NCBI GenBank assembly: GCA_008360975.2
Contig: CM039182.1
Coordinates: 103,385,443-103,449,442 of the forward strand
Direction: 5' to 3'
Origin: Lichenostomus cassidix
Lineage: Eukaryota; Chordata; Aves; Passeriformes; Meliphagidae
Length of the DNA: 64,000 bases
How positions within the stretch are numbered: position 1 is the first letter of the stretch; every line of letters begins with the position of its first letter. The notes below the pieces were generated by a model. It was not told the DNA's origin. It ran no database searches and saw only the letters and a program-made list of their open reading frames with translations. Below, in pieces: positions 63,271-64,000 of this stretch. Made by a program: the position numbers and the translations under genes.

Positions 63271-64000
63271 CACAGATTTCCAGCTAAATAGGGCTTCTAG
63301 TAGGGCCAGTGTGACTCATTCTTGGTCAGTAGATGCATATCTGACATCTGCCATTAATAACTATTAAAGTGCTGCCTGAGCTCCAGGGCGAGACATGCTT
63401 CAATGTTCTAAAAATAAGATATTATCATTCTGCAAGAGTAATAGGTTAGGCAGCACTGGTTTCAACCCTCTTGGTCTGACTCTTCAAACTGACATCATTT
63501 AATCTAAATGTTCTGTCCTGCCAGGTCTCCTTTTGGGTATGCAGTATGATGAAAGAGTTCTGAAGTCATTAATACAAATGTTTCTGCAGAAAGTATTGGT
63601 CAGGTCCATCTAGAAGTGACTGTCTCATACATTACCTGGTGAGAAGACAAACATAAATCCTAGGCCAGCAAACTCATCAACACCCCTCACGCTACCAAAA
63701 GACTGGATGACAACACCAGTGCACTGGAAAACTGAGCTTCATCACTAAATTGAAAGGTGATGAATTTGCCTTTTTCTGAATGCTGCTGCATCCTCTGGTA
63801 AACAGAAATTACTTTAGAGAAATTTCCAAAACAATTTCTGAGAATCTTCTTCAAGTTCTTTTTTTTGTTTCACTGGAATTTACAAATATAGGTTGATGAC
63901 TGAGACTCTCTAAAAGACCTTCCCACATTGTGTTCTTGGTTTGGTTTGCGTAAGCTGATGCTGGGTACTATTTCTTTATAACTGATTTAATTTTAGGGAC

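Larger units (their letters stand above)
58867..64000. other. Unique sequence to window end, no gene seen
   Basis: No gene or repeat family was recognised. The hydrophilic 113-codon minus-strand frame at 62369-62710 has no domain I know. The moderately GC-rich part at 61000-61900 was not identified. Confidence 0.52.

Noticed and set aside
1..64000. CRISPR arrays, operons, rRNA genes and bacterial features
   Set aside because: Nothing of the kind is present. The composition, CR1 elements and LTRs show vertebrate nuclear DNA.

Overview
This window looks like a gene-poor, AT-rich stretch of a bird nuclear genome, most likely a songbird or another neoavian bird. The repeats point that way: fragments of the avian LINE CR1, with its characteristic 3' tail, and several solitary LTRs of the ERVL and ERVK kinds that are abundant in songbirds. 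Family placement rests on recognising the sequences, because no database could be searched. I found no protein-coding gene, rRNA, tRNA or CRISPR array that I could defend. The open reading frames are short (178 residues at most), have no recognisable domain, and often lie inside repeats. The window is therefore intergenic or deep intronic sequence.

Layout: 1-6100 is unique AT-rich sequence with two ERVL-like LTRs (a truncated one at 2560-2940 and a nearly complete one at 5521-6077). 6100-20170 is mostly featureless apart from a CR1 piece at 15138-15428. 20170-21341 is an old two-unit tandem duplication with a period of about 125 bp, split by a 918-bp solo LTR. 21342-31162 is featureless. 31163-37275 is the densest part. 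It holds CR1 pieces on both strands, an A/C-rich simple repeat split by an ERVK-like solo LTR that is itself split by a second LTR-like insert, and a CR1 split by a second, inverted copy of the LTR seen at 20273. 40546-41147 is a third ERVL-like LTR, full length. 43110-44022 holds another CR1 piece and a probable class II LTR. 49959-50459 is a second, uninterrupted copy of the ERVK-like LTR. 58430-58866 is the longest continuous CR1 fragment. The rest is unique AT-rich sequence.

The strongest result is the set of exact insertion boundaries. Four LTR-type inserts have perfect target-site duplications: GTACT (36407-37205), TCCCC (33956-34426), ACACTC (33837-34827) and TATAGG (49959-50459). A fifth (20273-21190) has a duplication with one mismatch. 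These fix the element ends to the base and give a relative order of insertion at two nested sites. No internal gag, pol or env region was found, so these elements look like solo LTRs. I saw no new gene system.
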